A stretch of 64,000 nt of DNA from Neobacillus sp. PS3-40 (GTDB taxonomy: Bacteria > Bacillota > Bacilli > Bacillales > Cytobacillaceae), in assembly GCF_030915485.1 (NCBI RefSeq), contig NZ_CP133266.1:1674001-1738000 (forward strand). The letters run 5' to 3'. Every line of letters starts with the position of its first letter. The first letter of the stretch is position 1. Below, in pieces: positions 17,441 to 26,187 of the stretch. A program made the translations under genes and the position numbers. Under the pieces are notes generated by a model that was not told the DNA's origin, searched no databases, and worked only from the letters and a program-made list of their open reading frames with translations.

Positions 17441-17719
17441 ATGCAGCAGCAAAATCTTACAATGCAAAATCAACAAGGGGTTATGCAACAGCCTCCAGGA
17501 GTTATTTCAACAAAGGATTCACTCTATTTGACTGATATGATGTCCTGGAATTTGTTAGCTAGTAAAAAAGCAAACTTTTTTGCCCAACAATGTCAGGATC
17601 AAGAATTAAAAGCTGAGGCGGAAAAGTGTGGGAAAATGCACCAGCAACACTACCAGCAACTACTAGGTCACTTAAATGAGCACCTAAACCAACAACAGCC
17701 GTTAAATAATATGCAATAA
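17441..17719 (+). CDS. CotF-like spore coat protein
   Basis: The 92 residues start MQQQNLTMQNQQG and are rich in Gln. A central segment (DSLYLTDMMSWNLLASKKANFFAQQ ... KCGKMHQQHYQQLLGHLN) is a helical pair of ferritin-like type, as in CotF-family coat proteins. The ATG follows TAGGAGGGG; a TTG one codon upstream is also open. It is the first of two paralogous genes, 28 bases before the second, in a probable sporulation operon. Confidence 0.75.
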   Translation: MQQQNLTMQNQQGVMQQPPGVISTKDSLYLTDMMSWNLLASKKANFFAQQCQDQELKAEAEKCGKMHQQHYQQLLGHLNEHLNQQQPLNNMQ

Positions 17720-17747
17720 GCATTCTTTCGCAAAGGAGCAATCTGAG

Positions 17748-18080
17748 ATGAACCAGCAAAAAATTCAAAATCCCGAAACACAGGTACCAAAAACACCGCA
17801 AATGAACGAGCGCGACTTTATCAATGACTTACTGACAACTGAGAAGTATATGACGACCGCTTATAGTATGGCTTTGCACGAGGCTAGCCACGAGGGACTT
17901 TACAATGACGTATTAACTATCTTTACAGAAACACAGAACAGCCAAAGAGATCTCTATAATTTAATGTTTAAAAAAGGATGGTACGCTATTGAAGCAGCTG
18001 ACCAGCAAAAGCTTCAGCAATCATACCAACAGTTCCAAGGGTATACCAATCAATTTCCTAATGGGAATATGATTCAATAA
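17748..18080 (+). CDS. CotF-family spore coat protein
   Basis: The 110 residues contain the CotF domain: MNERDFINDLLTTEKYMTTAYSMALHEASHEGLYNDVLTIF, with a second helix around RDLYNLMFKKGWY that ends in the typical GWY. Gln-rich tails are present at both ends. An AAAGGAG site precedes the ATG. It follows the smaller coat gene on the same transcript and ends before a shared terminator. Location in the spore coat is inferred from the family. Confidence 0.85.
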   Translation: MNQQKIQNPETQVPKTPQMNERDFINDLLTTEKYMTTAYSMALHEASHEGLYNDVLTIFTETQNSQRDLYNLMFKKGWYAIEAADQQKLQQSYQQFQGYTNQFPNGNMIQ

Positions 18081-18105
18081 AGAAAACCCTCTTATAACTA
18101 AAAAA

Positions 18106-18132
18106 TAAACCGGAAGCATCGCTTCCGGTTTA
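18106..18132. terminator. Bidirectional terminator between the coat genes and yusU
   Basis: A perfect 12-bp stem (TAAACCGGAAGC with GCTTCCGGTTTA) has a loop of only ATC. It overlaps the yusU stop codon. Confidence 0.85.
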
Positions 18133-18375
18133 CTTTTGTCGATTTTGTTCATTTAACAACTTGATTTCCTCTATGATCTTTTTCATTTCATCCTTTGCTT
18201 CTGGGTACAGCCCGTTCCAATGTTTTGCAAGAGCCGGCATACTTTTCGCGATATGAGTATACAATCCCCAAATCCGTAGCTTCTCTTTTGCTTCCTCATT
18301 GGCGTCTCCAATCAAAAGCTCTGCATACTTTTCAATTAATGCATCGAATTGCTGGGCAAACACTTTTTTATCCAC
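18130..18375 (-). CDS. yusU: YusU-like protein (DUF2573)
   Basis: This 81-residue soluble helical protein carries the block RIWGLYTHIAKSMPALAKHWNGLYPEAK, which I associate with DUF2573/YusU. The start is a GTG at 18375, six bases after GAAGGTG. The role is unknown. It stays within the yus-like gene order and converges on the coat protein genes. Confidence 0.75.
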   Translation of the reverse strand: MDKKVFAQQFDALIEKYAELLIGDANEEAKEKLRIWGLYTHIAKSMPALAKHWNGLYPEAKDEMKKIIEEIKLLNEQNRQK

Positions 18376-18465
18376 TTTAACACCTTCTACCCTCTAAAAT
18401 AAGATAAATCATTTATCATCTAGCATAAGCCCCAAGCAAGTTTTCATCATTGAATAGGCTTGTAC

Positions 18466-19635
18466 TTATGAATTAGTTGAGAACATATATTTTTTGTAAT
18501 GATAGCGAATGGAAAAAATCAAGCCGATCCCCAGCATATTGCCCATTAACGAGCTTCCTCCATAGCTAACAAACGGAAGTGGAATTCCTGTGATTGGCAA
18601 TAAGCCGATCGTCATTCCGATATTTTGAAAGACGTGGAAGGTAATCATACTGATAACACCAACACAGAGATACGTATAAAAATTATTCTTTGTTTCCATT
18701 CCAACTTTGGTAATATGGTAAATTAACAGGAAAAATAGACTGATTAGAACACTTGCCCCAACAAATCCAAATTCCTCCCCAATAATACTAAAGATAAAAT
18801 CAGTATGGCTTTCCGGCAAGTAAATATCCCTGTGACCATATCCTTTTCCAGATGTTTCACCAGAGCCAATAGCAAGCAAGGATCTTGTTAATTGAAAGCC
18901 TGTTGTGCTTTGGTTATTATACGGGTCAAGCCAAGAATAAATCCGATCGAACTGATAGTGTTTGACACCTAGAAACTTTTCCAACACATCTGGTTTCCAT
19001 AAAACAAAATAAAAAATCGTCGAAATAAGCGCAGCTCCTACAGAAAAAATAGGGGCTAGTAGTCTCCATGTAATCCCTGAAATAAAGATCATTCCTAACA
19101 ATATAGCAAGAAAAACAAGCGATGTCCCTAAGTCCTGTTTGATAACAAGAATTACCGGTGCCATTGTTACAATTCCAAGCTTTACTAAGAGCCAGAAATC
19201 AGTTTTAACCGTCTTTATCATTGTCTTTTGATGATGTTCTTCAATGACCTTTGCCAGTGCAAGGATGACGAATATTTTCACAAACTCTGATGGCTGAAGT
19301 GAACCGATGCCGGGAACCTTGAACCAGTTTTTCGCTCCATTTATTACAGGGGCAATGCTTGTTGGCGCAATGATTAAAAAGCCAAGCAGGAATAGACCAA
19401 AGCCATATGCATACCATGTTAGTTTTTTTAATTGATCAGAATCAAGCGTAATAACACCCGCGATAATCCCACCACCAACCACATACCAAACAATTTGCTT
19501 TAAGAGAAAGTTTTCTTTATATTGTCCTGTCGCTTGCGCACTATAAATAGAAACGCAGCTAACCAAAAATAGCAAAAATAAGATAAGTATAAGGTTATAA
19601 TCAAGTTTTGAAGTATTGTTTTTATTAGAAGTCAT
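18466..19635 (-). CDS. rodA: FtsW/RodA/SpoVE family peptidoglycan glycosyltransferase
   Basis: This SEDS-family protein polymerises lipid II together with a class B penicillin-binding protein. It has about 389 residues and ten membrane segments. The family signatures are seen as NGAKNWFKVPGIGSLQPSEFVKI near residue 105 and the C-terminal FQNIGMTIGLLPITGIPLPFVSYGGSSL. The essential aspartate region is WLDPYNNQSTTGFQLTRSLLAIGSG. The sequence is closer to RodA than to FtsW in length and loops, but the genome probably has paralogues, so the exact role is uncertain. The second ATG (19635) has the better spacing from AAAGGAG. Confidence 0.87.
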   Translation of the reverse strand: MTSNKNNTSKLDYNLILILFLLFLVSCVSIYSAQATGQYKENFLLKQIVWYVVGGGIIAGVITLDSDQLKKLTWYAYGFGLFLLGFLIIAPTSIAPVINGAKNWFKVPGIGSLQPSEFVKIFVILALAKVIEEHHQKTMIKTVKTDFWLLVKLGIVTMAPVILVIKQDLGTSLVFLAILLGMIFISGITWRLLAPIFSVGAALISTIFYFVLWKPDVLEKFLGVKHYQFDRIYSWLDPYNNQSTTGFQLTRSLLAIGSGETSGKGYGHRDIYLPESHTDFIFSIIGEEFGFVGASVLISLFFLLIYHITKVGMETKNNFYTYLCVGVISMITFHVFQNIGMTIGLLPITGIPLPFVSYGGSSLMGNMLGIGLIFSIRYHYKKYMFSTNS

Positions 19636-19778
19636 GTTCATTCTCCTTTAGTTATTTCGCAGGGAAAGGAACCTGTACAATACTTCATTATATTTTTTAT
19701 TTAGGCAAAGTACAACTTTTATCTTGGATTGGATTTATTTGCATTTTTCAGGTAGCAAGAGGTACAAGCCCTCTTACC

Positions 19779-20537
19779 TCAAAAATAAATGCTTTGTATT
19801 TGCTCGACCATCCATTCAAGATTATTTGGAACTTGCGGGATACCATATCCAATATAAAGGGGCGTTGTAACCAACCGCGGCACAACCTTTGCATATATTT
19901 TTCCATTAAGATGATGAAAAAATATATTATAGCTTGTCACTTTAAATCGAAAGTGATGTAAGATATAATGCGCCGCAATCTGGATAAATTCCCCAAACTC
20001 TTCAATATAGCCTGCATCTGCCATTTGGATGTTAAATTCATAGAAACCCACTCTTGGCTCTGTTGAAAGATTAAATAAAACTCCATTCTGCATTTTTATT
20101 TCCATTCCATTAAAATACTCTTCCTTTGAACCTTCCTTATAATCAAGATCCATTAATCCGATGATTTGCATATGGGGGTGTGAGATTGATCCTCCAGACA
20201 AAGGACCATGGTTTTTTAAAAATAAAACAGATTCATAGCAACCACTATGCTCCATTTCTAGCCAGTGCTTTAATCCGAATTTTAGTAAACTATGTAAATG
20301 TGCTGGTTCATAGGTCGACAATTCATCTTCACAGGTATCTGTTTCAATCAATACAGTCTGGAAGGTATTCTCTAATACAGGGTATTTATTTTTCAACAAA
20401 ATCATCTTGCCATCTTCCGCTAAAATATCTGTAAGCTGAGCCCGGTCACAAAAAGGGCATGGTTCCTGTTTATTTTTTATACTATTCGGCTTCATTACAC
20501 CGATTGATGTATTAAAAAATAGGGAATGATTTTTCAA
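19779..20537 (-). CDS. DUF4931 / GalT-HIT-like protein
   Basis: The 252 residues resemble the galactose-1-phosphate uridylyltransferase branch of the HIT superfamily: a CPFC zinc-type motif near residue 27 and a His-x-His-x-Gln motif in SGGSISHPHMQIIG near residue 136. I place it in DUF4931 from this pattern. A nucleotidyl transferase or hydrolase activity is possible, but the substrate is unknown. It is a single gene divergent from uppP. Confidence 0.75.
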   Translation of the reverse strand: MKNHSLFFNTSIGVMKPNSIKNKQEPCPFCDRAQLTDILAEDGKMILLKNKYPVLENTFQTVLIETDTCEDELSTYEPAHLHSLLKFGLKHWLEMEHSGCYESVLFLKNHGPLSGGSISHPHMQIIGLMDLDYKEGSKEEYFNGMEIKMQNGVLFNLSTEPRVGFYEFNIQMADAGYIEEFGEFIQIAAHYILHHFRFKVTSYNIFFHHLNGKIYAKVVPRLVTTPLYIGYGIPQVPNNLEWMVEQIQSIYF

Positions 20538-20734
20538 GGGAGATCCCCTTCTTTCCTGATGTCTTATATTTATTTTATGGCAGAGGTGTTTGATTTACCA
20601 TTTTATTAAACTATCATTATACATTTTTATTTATGACTAAATGGGGCATTTTTTTAATGAAGGAAAGTTCTGTTTCATAGTTGAATATCCATATAAATAA
20701 AGGGACAACTATTAAATGATAAGTGAGGTATTTT

Positions 20735-21517
20735 ATGTTAACAAAACTAGAAGCTTTAGTATTGGGAATAATCCAAGGCCTAACGGAATTTCTACCAATT
20801 AGTAGTACTGGCCACCTTTATTTAGGAAGAAACTTATTTGGATTGCAAGAGGCTGGTCTCCTACTCGATACAATGCTCCATCTAGGGACACTCTTAGCAG
20901 TAATTGTTTTTTATAAGGCTGAATTTATAAAAATGATCAGAAATCCTTTCAGCAAATTAACATTTCTATTAATAGTCGGAACCATTCCAGCTGTTGCGAT
21001 TGGACTAGCCTTCAAGGACTTCTTTGATGAAATCTCCAAAACAGGGGTAACAATAGGTTGGGAGTTCTTAATTACGGGTATTTTTTTATGGTGTGCTGAT
21101 TCCGCCAAAAATGGTAATAAAAAGATGGATGATATTACTTACAAGGATGCCTTTATCATCGGGACATTCCAGGCTGCAGCCATCTTCCCTGCTATTTCAC
21201 GATCTGGTTTAACAATCGTTGCTGCACTATGGAGAAAATTGGACAGGGAAACGGCGGCATATTTTTCATTCCTTTTATCAACTCCAGCTATTGCAGGCGC
21301 CGTTGTGCTTCAATCCTTTGATTTAATGAAGGGGCAAGGAGAAGAAATTTCTTTTTCCGCCCTATACGTGGGGATCGCTGCCTCCGCCGTATTTGGCTAT
21401 ATTGCGGTTAAATGGATGGTAACCTTCTTGAAGAAACATTCATTAAAGCCTTTTGCAATCTATGTATGGGTGTTGGGCTTCGCCGTTCTCTTTTTCCAAT
21501 TTACGGGGAGATTTTAA
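20735..21517 (+). CDS. uppP: Undecaprenyl-diphosphatase (BacA/UppP)
   Basis: This membrane phosphatase recycles undecaprenyl pyrophosphate for wall synthesis and contributes to bacitracin resistance. The catalytic regions are seen at GIIQGLTEFLPISSTGHLYLG near residues 11-31 and FQAAAIFPAISRSGLTI near residues 145-161, with some eight membrane segments. The ATG at 20735 follows GTGAGG; the GTG at 20723 is part of that site. A copy of repeat R starts at its stop codon. Confidence 0.95.
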   Translation: MLTKLEALVLGIIQGLTEFLPISSTGHLYLGRNLFGLQEAGLLLDTMLHLGTLLAVIVFYKAEFIKMIRNPFSKLTFLLIVGTIPAVAIGLAFKDFFDEISKTGVTIGWEFLITGIFLWCADSAKNGNKKMDDITYKDAFIIGTFQAAAIFPAISRSGLTIVAALWRKLDRETAAYFSFLLSTPAIAGAVVLQSFDLMKGQGEEISFSALYVGIAASAVFGYIAVKWMVTFLKKHSLKPFAIYVWVLGFAVLFFQFTGRF

Positions 21518-21615
21518 AGAAAACTCGCCGATTGGCGAGACCTAAGGGCAATGACAGAAGCGTAGTTGCCCTTATGCGCTAGCAGAATTTATGGATATAA
21601 ATTCTGATTAGCTAA
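21515..21615 (+). repeat. Dispersed three-hairpin repeat, family R, copy 2
   Basis: This is the most regular copy: CTCGCC-gatt-GGCGAG, AAGGGCAA...TTGCCCTT, and AGAATTTAT-ggat-ATAAATTCT closed by TAGC/GCTA. It begins at the uppP stop codon and ends next to the azoR terminator. Confidence 0.8.
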
Positions 21616-21617
21616 AG

Positions 21618-21645
21618 AAAGGCAGCCCAAATTGGGCCGCCTTTT
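21618..21645. terminator. Bidirectional terminator between uppP and azoR
   Basis: The stem AAAGGC-GCCC/GGGC-GCCTTT has one mismatch and a loop of AAATT, and T-runs follow on both strands. Confidence 0.85.
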
Positions 21646-21646
21646 C

Positions 21647-22300
21647 TTATTTATCCTTCGCCATTTCACGTGCACTTTCAATTGCCTTTTCCTTTGCTTT
21701 AGCCATAATTTCACCGGCCATTTTTGGAAAGTGATCCATTCCTTCTGCTACAACGGAATCCATTACTTCAAGGCCCAAAAATCCTAGTGCCGTTCTTAAG
21801 AAGCGATCACCGAACTCAAAGTCAACCATCGGTCCAGTCGAGTAAATACCCCCGCGCGTTTGGATATGAATTGCCTTTCGACCAGTTAAAAGCCCTTCTG
21901 GCCCATGCTCGGCGTTCTTGAACGTTTTACCAACAATGAATAAATTATCAAGAAATGCTTTTAAAATTGAAGGGGAGCCCAGGTTCCACAAGGGGGTAAC
22001 AAAAACATAATAGTCGGCATCAATAAAGCGGTCGGCAAGTTCATGCATTTTTGTTATCTGTGTTTGCTCAGCTTCAGTTAATTGCTCAAACGCATACCCC
22101 ATAAAGGAAAGTTTTGCCCGAGCATACATAAGATCCATATCAATCTCAGGAATTTCCATATCATACAAGTGCATGTTGACAACCTCTACATCTGGCTTCT
22201 CTTTTTTAAATTCTTCCAGAAATACCTCTCCAATTTGCATTCCTTTTGAGAGTTTTGTATCTCTCTTTGGGTTTACCGTTATATAAAGCAGCTTTTCCAT
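21647..22300 (-). CDS. azoR: FMN-dependent NADH-azoreductase
   Basis: This flavodoxin-fold quinone/azo reductase has 217 residues. The FMN phosphate region lies near the N-terminus (LLYITVNPKRDTKLSKGMQIG), and the conserved FVTPLWNLGSPSILKAFLDN near residues 97-117 and the glycine-rich IQTRGGIYSTGP follow. The physiological role is usually quinone detoxification. It is a single gene with AAGGGA before the ATG. Confidence 0.92.
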   Translation of the reverse strand: MEKLLYITVNPKRDTKLSKGMQIGEVFLEEFKKEKPDVEVVNMHLYDMEIPEIDMDLMYARAKLSFMGYAFEQLTEAEQTQITKMHELADRFIDADYYVFVTPLWNLGSPSILKAFLDNLFIVGKTFKNAEHGPEGLLTGRKAIHIQTRGGIYSTGPMVDFEFGDRFLRTALGFLGLEVMDSVVAEGMDHFPKMAGEIMAKAKEKAIESAREMAKDK

Positions 22301-22569
22301 TAAGGATCCCTTCCCTTCTCACACAATTACTATCTATCACAATAGTACAATAAAAATGATTTGCTCATCCTTGAACAACAAGTGAAGTTCATGAATGATG
22401 TGTGAACGATTGAAAATTTCTTTTTCAACTATTACATATTATTTTTCGAACATTCTGCGACAATTCTTAACAAGACCTAACGGAACTAAACAAAACTTTA
22501 TAAAATTCACTGTTAATTGGCAGGGATTCCCTTATATTTAGAGTATTAGTTAAGAAGGAGGTGTTTCCG

Positions 22570-23535
22570 ATGGAAGATAAAGCCTATACTCCCGATGAAG
22601 TTGCTCAACTTTTTCAAATTTCAAAGCATACTGTTTATGAGCTCATTAAAAGAGGTGAATTACGGGCATTCAAGGTTGGGAACAAAATGAGAGTCGAGCA
22701 AGCCGAGCTTGAAAGATACAAAGACAGTACGAAAGCACCCGCTCGGAAAAGCCGGATTGACCCGACAGAATCATCTGATTCTAACTTTATTCCCATTCGT
22801 CTCGCCGGAAGCCATGATTTTCTAGTGGAGCATTTTGTAAAACAAGTTTCATCAGCGCTACAGCTTCAAATTCAACCAACTTATATCGGTAGTCTTGAAG
22901 GCTTAATGATGCTTTATAGAGGCCAAAGTGATATTGCGGCTATGCATCTTTTGGATCCATCTTCACAAGAGTACAATCTTCCATTTATACACCAACTTTT
23001 TATTTATGAATCCATTTCAGTACTAAGATTTGCATCAAGAGAACAAGGTTTCATTGTTGTAAAAGGTAATCCAAAAGAAATCCACGATTTTCATGATCTT
23101 ACTAGACAGGAAATTCACTTTGTCAATCGCCAGAAAGGATCAGGTACAAGGTTTTTATTGGATTCAAGATTATCAAGCCTCGGCATAAATCCCGAGAAAA
23201 TTAATGGTTATGAGAAAGAAGAATGGAATCACTTAACTACCGCTTCTTACATAAGTAGAGGAATAGCCGATGTTGCATTTGGCATTCGTTCTGCTGCTAG
23301 TCATTTAGGACTCGATTTCATTCCGATTACAAACGAACAATTTGATCTTGTTTTCCGTTTTACAGACGAAAATAAAATTGCTTTACATGCTCTAATTCGT
23401 TACTTACAATCAACTGAATTCTTGAATAGTTTAACTGAATTGGAAGGCTATGATATTCGTGATTTAGGTACCATTATCTATCAAAAAAAGTATGATGAAG
23501 TGAGGCCACAGAGTAGCCCATTTTCTGACCGTTAG
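22570..23535 (+). CDS. HTH (excisionase-type) regulator with a periplasmic-binding-protein-like domain
   Basis: The protein has an N-terminal MerR/excisionase-type DNA-binding domain (YTPDEVAQLFQISKHTVYELIKRGELRAFKVGNKMRV, residues 5-43). It is followed by a cytosolic domain of about 230 residues resembling substrate-binding proteins (PF12727 type, as in molybdate-responsive regulators). It has no signal peptide, so the binding domain acts as an intracellular sensor. The ATG at 22570 follows AAGGAGG. The ligand is unknown; no transporter gene adjoins, so a distant target is likely. Confidence 0.82.
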   Translation: MEDKAYTPDEVAQLFQISKHTVYELIKRGELRAFKVGNKMRVEQAELERYKDSTKAPARKSRIDPTESSDSNFIPIRLAGSHDFLVEHFVKQVSSALQLQIQPTYIGSLEGLMMLYRGQSDIAAMHLLDPSSQEYNLPFIHQLFIYESISVLRFASREQGFIVVKGNPKEIHDFHDLTRQEIHFVNRQKGSGTRFLLDSRLSSLGINPEKINGYEKEEWNHLTTASYISRGIADVAFGIRSAASHLGLDFIPITNEQFDLVFRFTDENKIALHALIRYLQSTEFLNSLTELEGYDIRDLGTIIYQKKYDEVRPQSSPFSDR

Positions 23536-23625
23536 GAGCAAAAAAGTGGGGTTGTTGGCACAAAGATCTCGACCATGTGACCGTCAACCTGACAAACCTT
23601 AGGCTACTATATAAAAAACCATATT

Positions 23626-23657
23626 AAAACGCATGGATGTAGTTTTCCATGCGTTTT
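23626..23657 (+). terminator. Terminator after the HTH/binding-protein regulator
   Basis: The stem AAAACGCATGGA/TCCATGCGTTTT with a loop of about 8 lies between two convergent genes and can serve both. Confidence 0.8.
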
Positions 23658-23728
23658 AAGGTTTAAAATTATGTGTTTCCTTCCATCTAATGAATCATTA
23701 ACTGAAATGCAAGATTCCTAATTTTCTT

Positions 23729-25102
23729 TTATACATCCCTTGGAAACCAAAGGTAGACGCTCGTACCTCTGTTCAGCCCACTTTTCACTTTAATTCTACC
23801 TTGATGGGCATCCATCAGTGCCTTTACAATCGATAAGCCAATACCAACTCCACCTGTTTTACGATCTCGTGACTTATCACCTCGGTAAAAACGTTCAAAG
23901 ATATGGGGAATATCTTCTTCAGCCATACCAGACCCTTCATCTTTAATCATAAAGCCGACATAATCGTCCTGCTCTGATAAAACAGATATCGTCACATTTT
24001 TACCTTCTGGTGTATATTTTAGTGCATTGTTAAGAATATTTGTCAAAACTTGGATAAGGCGATCCTTATCCGCCATAAACCATTCTTCCTGAAGTGGCTC
24101 AAGAATATGCAAATTAACGTTTTTTTGGTTAAACAATGGCAGAAACATTTCCCAGAGAGCATTAAGAATGTTCCCTGCCTCTAATTCTACCTTTTCAAGT
24201 CTGATTTGCGGGTTTTCTGCAGCAAGTAGCTTTTCGAGTTCATTTACAAGTCTAACAAGCCGCATTAATTCCTCGTGGCTTTGCTGCAAACGCTTTGGAG
24301 TTGGCTCCCATATTCCATCCTGGAAAGCTTCTATTTGGCTTCGCAATGTAGCAAGTGGTGTCCTAAGTTCATGGGCTAAATCACCAGTAAACTGTTTCCG
24401 AAGCATTTCTTCCTTTGAAAGCGATTCAGCCAAATTATTAAACGAAATGGACAACTGTTTTACTTCTGTTGGCATTCCGGCTAACGGGATCCGGATATTT
24501 AGATTATGTTGCCGAAGCTCTTTAGCCGCAAATGACAGTTTATCGAGTCCTGAGGTTAATTTTTTGGAAAAAATCAAACTGAATAAAATAGCAAAAATAA
24601 TGGTTAAACAGACAGCAGCATAAATATATAATTGAATGGTTTGCAAAAATGTATATTCATCATCAATAAGGCCTTGCGGATAAATAGCAATAAGTTTCCC
24701 GACCACTTTTTTATCAACAATGATTTGGTATGACTTTGAATGCCACTCTTCACCATCCATGGCCGGCTCTGTTAATCCAAGGCTATTCAACATTCCTCTA
24801 ATTTGCGAAGAATCCACTTGAAGACGATTTATATTGTCAAACAATTGGAAATAAAGCTGGTCGGTCATGGCATGTTCATGGACCATGCCATTTATCGTGC
24901 TACTTGAAAAATGTCCTGAATTCTTATAATTCTTTTCAATTTCAACTAACACTCTATCAATCTTTTTTTCCCTATTTAGATCTAGGTAACTTTTAAAGCT
25001 CTCTTCAAAACCATACTGTATGAAAAAACTAACAACCAAAATCCCAATCATTGAAACAATCAAAAAGTAAAAAAGAATTCTAGACCGAAGTGTTTGCAGC
25101 AT
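23729..25102 (-). CDS. OmpR-system sensor histidine kinase (BaeS-like)
   Basis: The 457 residues show a membrane segment near the N-terminus, an extracellular sensor of about 130 residues, a second membrane segment, HAMP, a HisKA domain with the phosphorylated His in GDLAHELRTPLATLRSQ, and a HATPase domain (NILNNALKYTPEG, DEGSGMAEEDIPHIFERFYRGD, GVGIGLSIV). The ATG at 25102 follows GGAGGGATCC; a longer frame to 25135 lies inside the regulator gene. It overlaps the regulator gene by 23 bases, so the two are translationally coupled. The stimulus is not predictable. Confidence 0.9.
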   Translation of the reverse strand: MLQTLRSRILFYFLIVSMIGILVVSFFIQYGFEESFKSYLDLNREKKIDRVLVEIEKNYKNSGHFSSSTINGMVHEHAMTDQLYFQLFDNINRLQVDSSQIRGMLNSLGLTEPAMDGEEWHSKSYQIIVDKKVVGKLIAIYPQGLIDDEYTFLQTIQLYIYAAVCLTIIFAILFSLIFSKKLTSGLDKLSFAAKELRQHNLNIRIPLAGMPTEVKQLSISFNNLAESLSKEEMLRKQFTGDLAHELRTPLATLRSQIEAFQDGIWEPTPKRLQQSHEELMRLVRLVNELEKLLAAENPQIRLEKVELEAGNILNALWEMFLPLFNQKNVNLHILEPLQEEWFMADKDRLIQVLTNILNNALKYTPEGKNVTISVLSEQDDYVGFMIKDEGSGMAEEDIPHIFERFYRGDKSRDRKTGGVGIGLSIVKALMDAHQGRIKVKSGLNRGTSVYLWFPRDV

Positions 25103-25790
25103 CCAGGATCCCTCCAAATTTATAGCCCATTCCAAAGACCGTCAGGATAAATGCAGGCTGCCTTGAATCCAATTCAATTTTTTTACGAAGATTTTTAATA
25201 TGCGTATCAACACTCCGTTCATAGCCTTCATAAAACATGCCTTCGTCTTGAATTTTTTCTAATAAATCCATTCGGCTATAGACCCTACCTGGATTCAAAG
25301 CCATATTAGTCAAAAGCTTATATTCAATTGGAGTTAAGTTAATAAATTGGCCATTTACGGTTACTTCCTTTTTATCTATATCAATTGCCAATTGCCCTCC
25401 ATTGAATTCAAATTTATCAACTTTCTCTGTTTTCTTCACTCGTCTTAAAATAGCTTGGACGCGAACAACCACTTCCCTGGGACTAAATGGCTTCGTGACA
25501 TAATCATCAGCGCCCATGACAATTCCATTAATACGGGCGTCTTCTGACGACTTTGCAGTAAGCATCAGGATTGGGACATCTGAATCTTTTCTAACCAATC
25601 GGCAAACTTCCTCACCAGAAATATCGGGGAGCATAAGATCAAGAATCATTAAATCTGGACTTACTGTTTTTACCTTTTTTAAGGCGTCAATCCCATTGTC
25701 TGCTGTATGTATTTCATAGCCTTCTCTTTCAAGATAAGCTTCAAGGACTTCGATGATTCTTTTTTCATCATCAACAAGTAAAATTTTCAT
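25080..25790 (-). CDS. OmpR/PhoB-family response regulator
   Basis: The receiver domain has the acidic pair DDE at residues 7-9, the phosphorylated Asp at residue 51 in LMILDLMLPD, and the conserved Thr and Lys in MLTAKSS and DYVTKPFSPREV. A winged-helix DNA-binding domain follows (PIEYKLLTNMALNPGRVYSRMDLLEKI, ending with GMGYKFGG). Of the ATGs at 25793 and 25790 the second is better placed from GGGAGGG. The kinase gene follows directly, and a third signalling gene, an orphan kinase, starts 398 bases away in the opposite direction. Confidence 0.93.
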   Translation of the reverse strand: MKILLVDDEKRIIEVLEAYLEREGYEIHTADNGIDALKKVKTVSPDLMILDLMLPDISGEEVCRLVRKDSDVPILMLTAKSSEDARINGIVMGADDYVTKPFSPREVVVRVQAILRRVKKTEKVDKFEFNGGQLAIDIDKKEVTVNGQFINLTPIEYKLLTNMALNPGRVYSRMDLLEKIQDEGMFYEGYERSVDTHIKNLRKKIELDSRQPAFILTVFGMGYKFGGILDAANTSV

Positions 25791-26059
25791 CATAATCCCT
25801 CCCACAACACTACTATATCATTTCAACACAGCACTTTTTTCATCTTCACAAATTTCCCACAAGTTCTTCATAACATCTACAATCTTTCTTGATAAGATGA
25901 ACCTGTGATTACGAAAGAGAAGATGACATTCCCAGGAATCAAACCAGGAAGATGTCTTAAAAATAACCCCTTATTTTTATCATCTCAACTCTTTTATGTA
26001 ATACATGGTTTTATCAATTTTACTCAACCCTTAATAAACCTCTCTTTTTTCACATATGG

Positions 26060-26092
26060 TGTCCCGATCGTCGGGACATCTATTTTTTTTTC
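26060..26092 (+). terminator. Isolated intrinsic terminator upstream of the orphan kinase
   Basis: A perfect 8-bp GC-rich stem (TGTCCCGA-tcg-TCGGGACA) is followed by TCTATTTTTTTTT on the plus strand. No gene precedes it on that strand within the gap 25791-26187. The gap otherwise holds an AT-rich stretch with no supported gene; TTCATA and TGATAA 17 bases apart near 25869-25897 could be a weak promoter. Confidence 0.75.
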
Positions 26093-26187
26093 AAAAATGT
26101 CCGCCATTTTACCTTTTTCTCAAAAATTAGTAAAGCTTCTACAGCCCTTCATATAGTATCCTGTATATAGAAAGGGCGGATATACAC

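Noticed and set aside
25905-26156. 83-codon plus-strand frame between the two kinase regions
   Set aside because: It runs straight through the terminator at 26060-26092, and its sequence has no protein-like pattern or ribosome site.
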